DNA of 64,000 nucleotides, from contig CM068552.1 in the NCBI GenBank assembly GCA_035048495.1, forward strand, positions 16,120,753 to 16,184,752, read 5' to 3'. Origin of the DNA: Euptelea pleiosperma (taxonomy: Eukaryota > Streptophyta > Magnoliopsida > Ranunculales > Eupteleaceae). The stretch's first letter is position 1. Each line of letters begins with the position of its first letter. The notes below the pieces were generated by a model. That model worked only from the letters and a program-made list of their open reading frames with translations. It ran no database searches and was not told the origin of the DNA. Made by a program: the position numbers and the translations under genes. Shown piece by piece: positions 10,686-22,793 of this stretch.

Positions 10686-13600
10686 GGGAATTGACTTATC
10701 TAGATGGAGAGAACTTCAGAAGGAGAAGGGGGAAGTGGCTGACTTGGAGAAATTCGCTCAACATGTGCATGGAAATCATTTTATCCCAAATACAGTTTTG
10801 GTAGATTGTACAGCAGATTCGAGTGTTGCAAGCCACTACTATCATTGGTTGTGTAAAGGAATTCATGTCATCACCCCAAACAAAAAGGCAAATTCTGGAC
10901 CACTTGAACAGGTAAATTGATGCTTCGGTGGAACTCAATTTGCTGTTATAGTTATTTTTTGGTGACCTTGTTATCCTAAACGAATCTTCAAAGACTTGGC
11001 TTGCTTATTTTGGACAATGTCATCATCATTATTTAAGCCTTGTCCCAACTATTTCAGATCTCTGCATGAATCCCGTTCTTCCGTCCTTTCTATCCACAGC
11101 CATATCCTCTTATAATGCATAGGCCTTCGCTGTTTCCAAGATATTAAAAATTGAGCTATTCTTCTAATTCACCAAAGAAATACAAGAGGATTCCAAAGAA
11201 AACGAAAATGAAAACGTCATGGGTTAACAGCAAGGCCTAAAAGCGTCGATACCAAAGAAAACGTCTAAATGCACCATCATTAGCAAGGCAATCCACATTT
11301 CATTTTTGTTCCTAAGTGTAGGCTATACAAGATATCCGACCTATGAATAATACTCCTAATGGTTAAGATTGTTGGCAAGACACCAAGGGCCAACAACCTT
11401 GCTCTTTGCCCACGCAAGTATGTTAGCAGAATCACCTTCTACAATAATTGGTCCATCAAAAGATTCTTAAGAAGTTTGTGGACCTTGTAAGAGAGCAAAA
11501 GCTTCTGCCTTGAGTTATTGGGCGTAAGAGCGACCCAAATGACTCATTAAATCCCCAATTCCAACCTTTCCCAGGTCACCTAGGAAACAACCATTGAAAT
11601 TAAGTGTGATTCCACCTTGATCTAGAGGCAGCCAACTCAAATTTGACTAATCTTTTGATGGAGGACTGCTAGAAATAATTTGATGCCACCCAATGTTTTA
11701 AAATGCACAAGGCATATACAAGGTGGTTTGCCTTCGTGAGGCGAAGCATAAGCCTTGAGGCAGTAAGAGAGGTAAGCTTCAATATTTTTTTTTCAAAAAA
11801 TCCTCTAAACATTCATAAAAATCATAATAAAAAATTAATCAACCATAGAAATAAAAAAAAGAAAATAAGCTTGTTAGTTCCTCTTTTTAATGATTTACCT
11901 TAATGGGTGATAATTCCAAGCCAAACACTTGATATATCTGGTCATCAATTCATCATTAACATTCAATAATTATAAATTATATGTATATCAATGCAAAAAA
12001 GATAATTAGAATTTAGAATCATAAACCAAGTCTCAATTCATAAACCAAAGATAATAAGTTAGCAAACAACCAATCCAATCATGAATCAACCAAAAAGAAA
12101 GTCAAACAACAACCATAATCCATAATTCGAGACAACCAATCAACCATAATCCATACTTCATAGTTCCTTACAACCATAATCTAGAGACTTGAGAGGAAAG
12201 AGATTTAAATTCTAAGCATGGTTTAATAAAATAGCCGTTGTAACGAAAATAACATTTTTTTTGTAACGGTGATTATCATCCTTGAAGCTAGGTTAGGGCT
12301 GGTATTTTAATGGTCCAAGAGAGAAATCAACTTTCGACAGGATAGGAGGCCTCCAAACATTCTTCACGATTTGGTTGCTTGGCTGGATTTCCCAGAGATG
12401 AATGTAAAAAGAACCAACCAAGAAAATCCCATCTCAGCTCCATTTCTACGCTCTCATCAACTCTGTCAATTGGTATATATTCTATCTAAAGAAAGGAAGA
12501 GCTAAAGGTGAAAAGAGGCTTCGTAATTACAGAGATCCATAAAGAATCTAGGATTTCATACTACGACCCCTCGACTCTATCATAGCACTCAATCGCTAAT
12601 GCACTATAATTTGTACAATGTGGAAATTAGGGAAAACAAATTTTAAGGGGCTTCACTAAAACAAACATCCTCCCAAAAATGGATTCTACTACCATTCCTT
12701 ACCGTATACTCGACACTGAAGGTAAAGGTGTCAAACAAAGACCCACCACACCACCACCCCATACAGACAGGATAGACTCCTATCATTCCAACCTTAATCT
12801 TCAAAACACTTGCCCAATAAGAAAATGTTAATGTACTTAAACATCCTAATACCCAACCCACCATCCCTAATAGGCTTGCAAATAGTCTCTCATTTAACAA
12901 GGAAGAAATACTTATATTCTTCACTATGAAATCCTTTTTGCAATTTTTCAAGTCTTTTCACCACGTCGCCTAGCATCTTGAACATCAACATGAAGAATGT
13001 CAAATTGGATAGTACACTTTTAATGAGCTTAATTGTTTCCCCCATGAGAAAGGTGCCTCTTCTTATATGAAGCGGGCTTTCTTCCGAATCTCTCCATAGT
13101 TGATTCCAAAATTGTCTTAGGGCAAGAACATGCCCCCAAAGGCAAACCAAGATGGGTCAAAGAGAAGGATCCCGCCTTATAACCTAGTCTGATTGCTAAT
13201 TGACATCTCCCAAACCAATAATTTCACTCTTCGAAAGTTTAATGTGAAGGTTGGAACTAGTTCAAAACACCCAAAAATAAAACCTGGGAATCAAGACTTA
13301 GAAAAATGTTGTCGAACAAAAAACTATTATATCATCTGCAAACTAAAGGAGGAAAATGATGAGACTATTCCTGGATACAGAAAATTTTGAAGGACATCTC
13401 TATTATTTTATATTGTTTAGTGTCTTTATGGTTTTATTTTCTTACTATTGTAAGGGCCCACACTTATTAATCTAAATAAGATTCATTGGGGTGTGTGTAG
13501 GGTTAACACATATAACCCATCTCTTCTCTTTCCCTCTACAGTATAGGACTTGATTTCAACTTGGTATTAGAGCAGATCGTTGTCGGATCCATATTAGGAC

Positions 13601-16600
13601 ATACTTGGAAGATTGTACACACCGTGGAGGAACCCTAGCACCCTTGAGACTACTGCTGCCATCGCTGACGTCATCTAGTTGTACGGACAGGGTGCTCATG
13701 GAGCCCTGAAACTCTACCCCCTGGTAGATCTTGATTTATCAGGATTTCTAGTAATTTTTGGAGAATTGTTTAAGCCCTGGTTCGATGTCTTTGGGCTGAT
13801 ATTCGAAAAAACTCATTTTTTCTTCTCGGATGATTGTGGAGCCATCCAACAACTTTTTCTAGGGATTGTTGCTTCGTTTTGATCCCCTCCTATCCCCTCT
13901 ACAGATTCATAGGTGGATCTCTTAGATCCATCAAGTATTGAGGTGTGTGGGTTGATTTTTCCCCCAACGTAGTACCGTCGACGGCTTTTATTGGGCAAGG
14001 AGTGCTGTCCACGCACTACCCTACCTCGCGTCTCATTGAGGAATGTCTTCTATGGTATCTTAGGTGATGTTTGGATGTTGTTTAGGTGCTGCATGGTGTT
14101 GCCCTTGCTCCGTGGCTTCTTAGAAGGTGTTGTTTGCCTCAGCAGGCCTTTTTTCTCCTTCAAGTGCCCTCAGATTGGTTCCTGAGTTATTATTTTTTGG
14201 TTAGTTGTGGTTTATTGCGTTTTTATTACTGCTGGTTGTTTTTTTGGAGCAGTAATGTCAACTTTGAATAAGTCGGGCAAGTCAGATGCGTCCTCCGGGG
14301 CTCCCGTTGTGTCCTTCAGGGCTCCCGTGACTACCGTTTCAGCCCCAATGCCTTTTGAAAACCCTAGTTTGCAGATCACCACTACCAAGCTGGCTGGAAA
14401 AAATTACTTGGAGTGGTCTAGAGCTGCAAAAATGTTTATCGATGGTCGTAGGAAACAAGGGTACGTTACTGGGCGTTTACAAGCACTCGTCGAGACCGAT
14501 CCTACATTTGAACAATGGGAGATAGGTAATCTAGCAGTTATGTCATGGCTGCTCAATTTTGTGGAGTCCCACATTAGCGGAGGATTCATGTTTTTTTCCA
14601 CGGCCAAGGAGACTTGGGATGCAGCAGCCCAAACTTATTCACAGCAGCAGAATGTCGCCGGTGTGTATCAGTTGTGGTAAAGCATTGCCACTTTTCGTCA
14701 AGGGGATTTGCCCTTGGCGGATTATTTTGCTAGGCTCTGTGGTATGTGGGAAGAACTTCATTATTATCAGGTCTTTACCCCTAAGTGCTCGGAGGATGGT
14801 TTACAGTATCGGAAGTTGGTTGAACTAAACCGTACATATGAGTTCTTTGTCGGCCTGAATGCCGATTTTGAGTTAGCTCGTATTCAGTTGCTCAGTAAAG
14901 ACTCATTGCCATCCCTCAATTAGGTATATGCATATGTTCAGAGTGATGACAGCCGCAGATATGTAATGTCTCATCTTGTTCATGAAAAGTCCGCCTTGGC
15001 TGCCTTCCCGCATGCTTCCAAGCCTCTTAAGTCTAAAACCCCGGTCGCGAACGGTGGCACCAAAGGGGGTCCTCTACCTACTTGTGTTCATTGGCAAGAA
15101 AGACCACACCATGGATCAGTGTTGGAGCTTACATGTTTGTGAGGGGTGTGGTCGTAAAGGCCACAACAAGGATAGGTGCTACCATATTCATGGCCGACCG
15201 CCACAACTGCCCGGGACTCCCACTACTGCTCACAGTGCGACCATGGATTTTACACCGGGGTCTCCACCCACCTACACTGTTGCGACTCAGCCTTCTGCCA
15301 GCACCCTTCTCTAGAGATGAGATAGAGAACTTACGATGCTTTATGCCTATTGGATGGTCCCGCTGCCACTTCTACGTTCGCACAGTCAGGTATCATCAGC
15401 TCTACCAACCTTGTCTCTACTTTCACTTCCATTTCTAGTTCACCCTGGATCATTAATTCAGGGGCTTCAGAGCATATGACCGGTATGTCATCCTCTTTTT
15501 CCTCACATTATGTGTGTTCTGGTGCGGATAAAGTCCGCATTGCCGATGACACCCTTTCCTCTGTTTCGGGGAAAGGTCGTGTCACCCTCTCTTCTGGCTT
15601 ATCTTTAACTTCGATTCTTCATGTTCCCAAATTTGCCACTAATCTATTATCTGTTAGCTCTCTTACGAAGAACCTTAACTGTTGTGCAACCTTTTTTCCT
15701 TCTCACTGTGTGTTTTAGGACTTGGCCACGAGGAAGACGATTGGCACTGGACGTGAAGTGGGTAGTCTCTATCTCTTGGATGGCGACTCCTACATTCTCT
15801 GCAGCCCGTCAGTCTAGTATTCTTAGCAATAGTGTCAATAAAGAGCATATTATATCTTGGCATGCTCGTTTAGGTCACGTTTCCTTTCCTTATTTACGCA
15901 TGTTATTTCCTGAGTTGTTTAAGTCGGTGTCCATTTCAGATATTCATTGTAAGGCCTATGCATTGTCCAAGCATTGTCAAACAACTTTTCCCCCTCGCGG
16001 CAATAAAAGTTTATATATTTTTGACATTGTTCATACTGATGTTTGGGGTCCATCCCCTGTTACTTCCTTCTTTCGTTATCGATATTTTGTTTCTTTTGTG
16101 GATGATTTTTCTCGCTGCACATGGATATTTGTTATGAAGTCAAAAGATGAAGTTTACTCTATCTTCAAACAGTTTCACAAAATGGTTCTCACTCAGTTTG
16201 GATCATGCATTAAAACTCGATCTGATCAAGGCAGAGAGTACATGTATGGGGGTCTGCAGTCGTACTTGGCCGAACATGGCATTGAACACAAAAATTCACG
16301 TGCCTTCACTCCACAAGAGAATGGCGTTGCCGAGCGGAAAAATACACTTGTTGGAAGTGGCTCGTGCCCTTCTGTTGTGGCACCATGTTCCTAAAACATA
16401 TTGGTCTGATGCAGTTCTCCTTGCCGCTCACTTAATCAATCGTATGCCGTCTCGCTCTCTCCAGTTTCGTACTCCGTACCACTTGCTATGTCCTGAGAGT
16501 CCTTTTTTGGTTCCCCCAAAGATCTTCGGCTTTGTCTGTTATGTTCACATCCTTGGTCCGAATCGCACCAAGTTAGATCCAAAAGCCTTGAAGTGTGTTT

Positions 16601-19600
16601 TTTTGGGTTACTTCTCAACCCATAAAGGCATAAATGTTTCCATCCCCTCTCTCGTAAGCAGTTCATCACCATGGATGTCACCTTTTTGGAGTTGACCCCT
16701 TATTTTCCCGGTGATACTTCTGCCTTTCCTCAGGGGGAGCATCTTAGTCGTGAGGAAAAGCATGTCTCATCCGATCATGTTTTTGTCATTGGCTATGGAT
16801 ACTCTTGACAGTGGTCTTAATCCGACCATGATTGACGCTATTGACAGGGGTACTGACAAGCAGGGGGAGCAGCAGGTGTACTCAAGGCATCGTCTGACAG
16901 GGAAACAGATTACCATTGAACTCTAGGGCCAACAGTCATCCTCAGAGGATCTAGGTAACCCTACTCTGTTCCTTCCTCTTCTTGTGATAGTGGCTCTGAC
17001 CTTCTTATTGCTCTAAGGAATGGGAAGAGATCTTGTACCCAACATCCAATTGCTAATTTTGTTTCATATGATAATCTATCTCCGTTATACAAATCCTTTG
17101 TTACCTCGTTATCCTCTATTGCTCTTCCTTCGTCTGTAACAGAAGCTCTAAAGCATCCTAGGTGGAAAGAAGCAATGTATGAAGAGATGAATGTGTTAAA
17201 AATAAAACAGCACGTGAGAGTTGGTAGACTTGCCAAGAGACAAGAAACCCGTTGGATGCAAATGGGTTTACACTGTGAAATGCAAGCCCGATGGTTCAGT
17301 GGATCGGTACAAGGAGACATTTGCTCTCGTAGCTAAGCTCAATTCCATCAGGGTTATCCTTTCCCCTTCCGCAAATCAGTCTTGGCCACTATTTCAACTC
17401 GACGTCAAGAATGCTTTCCTTCATGGGGATCTGAAGGAAGAAGTGTATATGCTGCCCCCTCCTGGCTTTCAACTTTCTGAGGATGAACAGAAGGTATGCA
17501 AGCTTTAGAAAACTTTGTATGGCTTGAAGCAATCACCGAGAGCGTGGTTCGAGCGTTTTAGTGGGGCAATCAAATGAATGGGGTACAGTCAGAGTCAAGC
17601 TGATCATACTTTGTTCATCAGACGTGACAGGGAGGCTGTGACGGTTTTGATTGTATATGTCGACGATATCATCGTTATGGGTAATTGTATTGCAGAAATA
17701 ACCCGGTTGAAGGAGTTCTTGGCTTTGGAATTTGAGATCAAGGATCTGGGTACATTGAAATACTTTCTGGGGATAGAAGTTGGGACATCCAATAAAGGAA
17801 TCTTCATCTCCCAAAGGAAATATGTGTTGGACTTGTTGCAGGATACTGGTATGCTAGGGGCTCGACCTGTTGACACGCCCATTGAGGTAAATCATAGACT
17901 CGATAGTCAGTCAGGGGGGTCTCTAGAGGATGTGAGTAGCTTCCAGCGATTAGTGGGGAAACTTATATACCTAGATCATTCTTGCCCTGATATTGCATAT
18001 GCGGTGAGTGTAGTTAGCCAGTACATGCATTCCCCTCGTACTACACATTTGGAGGCCGCATACAGGATTTTGCGGTACTTAAAATCTTCCCCAGGTCGTG
18101 GCTTACTATTCAATCATCAGGGCCACATGCGTGTGGAGGGTTTCACAGATGCTGATTGGGCAGGAGCCCAAGATAATAGGCGCTCTACATCAGAATATTG
18201 TACTTTTGTGGGAGGAAATTTTGTTACATGGCGAAGTAAAAAACAACAAGTTGTTGCACGTTCGAGTGCCGAAGCTGAGTTCCGATCAATGGCCCATGGG
18301 GTCTGTGAGTTACTGTGGCTTAAACTATTACTTGGAGAACTCGGTTTCCCCGTAGAAGGGTATATGTCATTATACTGTGACAACAAGGCGGCGATAAGTA
18401 TTGTCCACAACCCAGTTCAACATGACAGGACCAAACATATCGAGGTGGATTGTCACTTTATTCGTGAAAAAGTGACATCAGGAGTGATCTGCACACCCTT
18501 CGTTCCTATATCTGATCAGCTAGCAGACATTCTTACAAAAGATGTTGCAGCAGCTCCGTTTACTAAGTGCTTGAGCAAGTTGGGCATGATTGATATCTAT
18601 GTCCTAACTTGACAGGAGAGTGTTGAAGGACGTCTCTATTATTATATATTGTTTAGTGTCTTTATGGTTTTATTTTCTTACTTATGTAAGGACCCACACT
18701 TACTAATATAAATAAGATTCATTGGGGTGTGTGTAGGGTTAACACACATAACCCCTCTATTCTCTCTTCTCTCTTCTCTCTTTGATTTCCCTCTGCAGTA
18801 CATGACTTGATTTCAACTGAAAAACCTTCAAAAAGATTTTCATGCTCCGCCTATTGAATCAATTTACTAAATGCCTTTACACTAAGATAAAGAGAGGTGG
18901 GAAATCAAATTTCTTTGTCTAAGGCCTCTTGTGCTCCCAAAGAATTCGGTAGGGGAGTCATTTACAAGAATTAAAAACGTAGATGTTGAGACAACTCCTA
19001 CTCCATCTCCACATACGACCAAAGCACATTCTCCTCTACAAGTTGTGCTAATGTTGCATGTTCATGGTTAAAAAATCATAATGGCAACATCCGAGCTATG
19101 TAACATATATACAAAACATGAACACATTTACGTGTAATACAAAATTATATTGTATTACATTGGGTATAAATTTACAAAAAAAAAGAGAAAAACATTCCCA
19201 AAGACTAGGACACAATTCACAAAGCTTCCCTACACCACACCAATCATCCTCCCAATCTAATGCTTTCTCCATTCCCCACTTTAACGCTGTACTTCTGCGA
19301 ACTCCACATAGACCTTCATATTCTCCTTCCATAACCCCGTCTCATAAGAAGATTCCACCTCTGGGAATCCCAATTCCAATCCTGCACGCAGAACTTTTGA
19401 CTGCTGAGCCACTCCCAAAGAACAAGATTTTCCTTACTAAACCTCCACAACCATTTCCCAAACAGGACCATATTCAGAAGTATCAGCTTTCTCAAACCTA
19501 ATAACCATACTTCCTTGGCAATGAAGTTCACTCCAAATGAGGTAAATTTAGTACTTACTAGATACTAGAGAATCATGCTTGATGAGAAAATCCTTTTTTT

Positions 19601-21356
19601 TTCCTGCATTTAATTTCATCAGAACTCATTTTCTGGTGGATTTTTTTGACATGATCATTCTCCAAATCCAGTATTTGAAGTTAAGAGCACTGCAGCGACA
19701 ATCCTATACTCACTATTTTTATGAAGCAACTGTTGGGGCTGGTCTCCCAATTGTCAGCACTTTACGTGGACTTCTTGAAACTGGGGACAAGATTTTGCGC
19801 ATTGAAGGCATTTTCAGGTCAGTTGCCTTGCTACCTACATTTGTCCGAATGTTATGAGTTAAACTTCCACCAATATAATAGAACATATGTTAGTAACATT
19901 AATAAATAAACAGGCTTGCTAAAACAGTGTAGATTGATCCATGCATCTTTTATGTGTCTTTTAAGTTTTTGTTGCTTGCTAATACTTGTTAAATTGTTCT
20001 TATAAGTCTTCCCCTCTGTGATATTTTATTACAGTGGGACTTTGAGTTATATTTTCAACAACTTTATAGGAAAACAAGCTTTTAGCGAGGTGGTGGCAGA
20101 AGCAAAACAAGCTGGTTATACTGAACCTGATCCAAGGGATGATCTATCCGGAACAGATGTTGCCAGAAAGGTAACGGTTTCCTTTGCAGAAACTATTTGT
20201 AACTAGGCATCTCTGTTGTTCGTATTTATTGAAATGGGGTTAGTTCAGCACAGCGTGAAACTTCATGCTTCCTCTTCCATCTGCTAGCCATGTGGTGCAC
20301 ATGAGGGGGCAGGACCACTTCAATCACTGGACTACCTTTGGAATACCTCAAAGGTCAGCCTGCTCATATGGCTGGATCCTCTAATCAGGACAACTGGATG
20401 ATTTTCGGATAGCAGATCTCCTTGGCATCCACTCCCCAACCCTGGCTTGTAAACTCAGTGTGATAATTAGGTTCTTGTCAAAAATATATAAATAATTAGG
20501 TTTTTATAGCAGCTATTCTTAATGCAGGTCATAATTCTTGCCAGAGAATCTGGTCTAAAGCTTGAGCTTTCTGATATCCCAGTCCTAAGCCTCGTGCCAG
20601 AACAATTAAAAGTAAGAACCAGTTAGAGATGATCATTCAACACCAAGTTTTGAAACTCGTATGCTTGTTATGGATGTGATGTGTTTTAATGAACTGCTGC
20701 AGGCAAGTGCATCGGCTGAGGAATACATGCAGCAGCTTCCACAATTTGATCAAGATATGGCAAAGAAACGACAGGATGCAGAGGCCGCAGGCGAAGTGAG
20801 TATCTCTAGATATTCTGCTAGACTGAACTTGGCTGCAAAGTGGCCAGGTTCGATGGACAAATAAACCGCACTCCTTGTGGGATGAATTACTAATGTTAGG
20901 CCAGTGGTTTTGAACCTGGGGCCCAAGACATGTAGCCCCAGGAGTCTTTTCACTTTGTGAAGGGGCCCAAGTAATCTGACCCCTTGTCAGCAGGCTCAGT
21001 CTAGCATTGATTTTGAACCTGTGCAACGTTTTCACTTCACAAGCAAAGCATTTTATGTTTCTAAATTCGGGGTTACTCCACTATATCATGAGCTTTTGCA
21101 ATATCTGAAGGTATTGAGATATGTCGGGGTGGTGGATGCGGTTAACGAGAAAGGGATTGTGGAGTTGAGGAGATACAAGAAAGATCACCCATTTGCACAG
21201 CTTTCTGGGTCTGATAACATTATTGCTTTCACAACAACAAGATACAAGGAACAGCCACTGATCGTGCGCGGACCAGGGGCTGGGGCACAAGTTACCGCTG
21301 GTGGAATATTCAATGATATATTGCGGCTAGCTTCTTATCTCGGAGCTCCGTCATAG
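10686..21356 (+). CDS. AKHSDH: Bifunctional aspartokinase/homoserine dehydrogenase, last six exons
   Basis: Homoserine dehydrogenase reduces aspartate semialdehyde to homoserine with NAD(P)H. This is the entry to Thr, Met and Ile synthesis in the plastid. Exons are 10686..10911, 19672..19817, 20035..20170, 20528..20611, 20703..20795 and 21111..21356, with stop TAG. All introns are GT-AG and the phases join without a break. Visible blocks are GNHFIPNTVLVDCTADSS, GIHVITPNKKANSGPLEQ (nucleotide-binding part), YFYEATVGAGLPIVSTLRG and EPDPRDDLSGTDVARK (catalytic part), and the C-terminal RGPGAGAQVTAGGIF ... LGAPS. In plants this domain is fused behind aspartokinase. The first exon here starts in mid-codon, so the N-terminal exons lie left of the window. 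The intron 10912..19671 is 8.8 kb and carries LINE and copia insertions, yet the coding sequence looks intact. Confidence 0.93.
10912..11159 (+). other. Start of the large AKHSDH intron
   Basis: The donor GTAAAT is at 10912. No repeat or RNA gene is recognised in this part. Confidence 0.5.
11160..13384 (-). pseudogene. L1-type LINE relic, RT to RNase H (minus), left of copia 2
   Basis: On the minus strand about 13384..13150 reads with stops like an L1 reverse transcriptase core (FADDIIVFC, KSEIIGLG). 12950..12640 resembles the segment before the zinc region (VRNGSRIHFWEDVC). About 11690..11160 resembles the RNase H-like tail (LNFNGCFLGDLGK, IIVEGDSANILAW). A non-LINE stretch of about 0.9 kb (11695..12640) interrupts it. 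The relic continues beyond copia element 2 at 18824..19070. Confidence 0.65.
11695..12640. other. AT-rich insert inside the LINE relic
   Basis: No gene is recognised. The stretch begins with a GTTTTAAAATGC motif and a short inverted GCCTTCGTGAGGCGAAGC hairpin near 11730. It later holds GCCGTT/TAACG-type sequence near 12235 like the elements at 52.3-53.0 kb. It is probably decayed MITE material. Confidence 0.35.
13385..13561 (+). repeat. 5' LTR of copia element 2
   Basis: 177-bp LTR ending in CAACT. Its second base is T where the 3' LTR keeps the canonical G of TG. It lacks a CTCTT-rich stretch of about 20 bp found in the 3' LTR. Confidence 0.88.
13562..13573 (+). promoter_or_regulatory. Primer binding site, copia element 2
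   Basis: TGGTATTAGAGC directly follows the LTR. It differs by one C-to-T change from the complement of the initiator tRNA-Met 3' end. Confidence 0.8.
14255..18612 (+). pseudogene. Copia gag-pol pseudogene with stops, frameshifts and a deletion
   Basis: The Gag start is the ATG at 14255. The frame meets TAA at 14678 and TAG at 14921, shifts near 15085 between the CCHC knuckles (CEGCGRKGHNKDRC is visible), and shifts again further on. In the protease the catalytic Asp is Asn (NSGASEH; AAT at 15455..15457). Integrase motifs (HTDVWG, SDQGREY, QENGVAE) lie at 15840..16350. Part of the RT before ETFALVAK (near 17315) is deleted. YVDDI is near 17660, and RNase H (TDADWAGA, YCDNKAA) runs to a TGA at 18612. 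It cannot encode active proteins. Confidence 0.93.
18612..18620 (+). promoter_or_regulatory. Polypurine tract of copia element 2
   Basis: ACAGGAGAG stands directly before the 3' LTR and is the likely plus-strand primer. Confidence 0.7.
18621..18818 (+). repeat. 3' LTR of copia element 2
   Basis: 198-bp LTR starting TGTTGAAGG and ending CAACT. The GAAAA target duplication follows it. Confidence 0.9.
18824..19070 (-). pseudogene. L1 relic, reverse transcriptase core, right of copia 2
   Basis: On the minus strand it reads ILVNDSPTEFFGSTRGLRQ, the L1 RT segment that precedes the FADD motif. It is the upstream continuation of the relic ending at 13384, so copia element 2 jumped into this LINE. 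Confidence 0.7.
19096..19531 (-). pseudogene. Second L1 relic fragment, minus
   Basis: The minus strand gives LRKLILLNMVLFGKWLWRFS and then a WEDDWCG-like segment in shifted frames, typical of the region after the L1 RT. The order relative to 18824..19070 shows it is a separate LINE copy. Confidence 0.6.
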
Positions 21357-22793
21357 AAATATTGATCCCTCTAGCCGTAATCCAAATGTATAATCAACTG
21401 TTCCTCCAGGACTGAGTCCTGCAGCTTTAGTATGTCTCCTGAAACGCCATGCAATGTAGGGCTTAAGCTGTCATGCATGTTTTAGTTTAAGCGTCCCTTT
21501 GCACATAAATTTATTCCATTCATCAAATTTTGATTTATGAAAGTTAAGGGCTTTCTTGATTTATGAAAGTGGTTAAGGGATTACATAAGAATGAAGGGTA
21601 AGTCTTGCAGCTCTTGCCCCTCTTATGAATTTAACTGCTTTGAGGACAATTTACCACTTTTAGACATTGGACATTTGATGTGGCTCAACTGGAATGTTTC
21701 AGGATTCACCGAGTCCGTCTGATGGGCTTGCACAGATAAAATGGTCTTTGACCTGCGTAGGTAAGGAACTAAGCCTGAAAGCCCAGAAAAGTGGGCAGGC
21801 CTTGGAAACAGAAGACCTGATCTATCTGGAGTTGCTATTGCACTCTCATCTATACAAGAGTGGCTAATAGAACTATGTTATCTTCACTGGTTGATCCTCA
21901 GTGAGCTCGCAAAACTCCGATGATATGATACTTACAATCTTTAATTGTACGAATAGAAATTCTTATCTACATAATGGATCACACTTTATCTTAATTGTGT
22001 GAGTAGAAATTCTTCTCTATGTAAAAAATCCAGCATCAAACTCGTTGGCATCAAGGTGTTGCTCTGATTCTTTCAAGAAACTAATCTTGATTCACGTTGT
22101 AATTTCTATCAATATTGTCTAATTTTAATGGTTTTGGGCATTCAGAAGTTCTTAATGAAGGTTTAAGTACTCACTCTAAACTGAGAATTTGGTGAACTGA
22201 CGGGCAAACCCACTTTTGATAAATATCATTGCAATGGAAAGACAAATCCTGTGATTTATTGTGGAGAGAACATTTTTACTTGGCACCATGGGTTACACTA
22301 CTTTTTTCCGTGTGTGCAATTGTGAGCTATTGCAATCAATAAACGACAACCATATTCCATTTTACAGCAGAAGTGGTGCAACTTGGTTTGGATCGACAGG
22401 TATAAAATCCAGGGTCTGGTTTTTTGGAGCGACACAGTCCAAACCTCTTTGCTGAAGAGGTGGAGTTTTATCGAGGTACTAAACTTTGACTTATGAGTCA
22501 TTTCGAGGAAATTTAATTCGACATGGAAACGTTATGTAAAAATTCAGTGTGTTTGATTGCCAAATGGGGAAATTGCATTTTCCTTGGGAAAACACAACTG
22601 TCCATTGCTAGGTAGCAATTTTAAATCTGTATAATTTTCCCTACCAAGCCATTTCAATGTGGATAATTTTCCCTACTAAGCCCGGAATTCATTTCTCATC
22701 CAGACAGGTGAGAATTCATTTCCACCTGAAAATACGTCTTTATTTTCTCACATGATTGAAATATGTTTTCTCTCAGTTGCAATCAATCAGCCA
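21357..22793 (+). other. Downstream region of AKHSDH, no gene seen
   Basis: It should hold the 3' UTR and poly(A) site, but no unique signal stands out. An AT-rich stretch near 22520..22740 with inverted TTTTCCC-type repeats may be an old MITE. Confidence 0.4.

Larger units (their letters stand above)
13385..18818 (+). mobile_element. Ty1/copia LTR retrotransposon, older and decayed
   Basis: 5.4-kb element with a 5' LTR of 177 bp (13385..13561) and a 3' LTR of 198 bp (18621..18818). The LTRs differ by roughly 7% plus an indel of about 20 bp. A perfect 5-bp duplication GAAAA lies at 13380..13384 and 18819..18823. The primer site (13562..13573) has one change from the tRNA-Met complement, and the polypurine tract ends ACAGGAGAG at 18620. 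It sits in an L1 relic inside an AKHSDH intron, in the same orientation as the gene. It belongs to the same lineage as element 1 (similar proteins) but has different LTRs. Confidence 0.93.

Noticed and set aside
15675..18410. Minus-strand frames across copia element 2
   Set aside because: Shadows of the plus-strand polyprotein.
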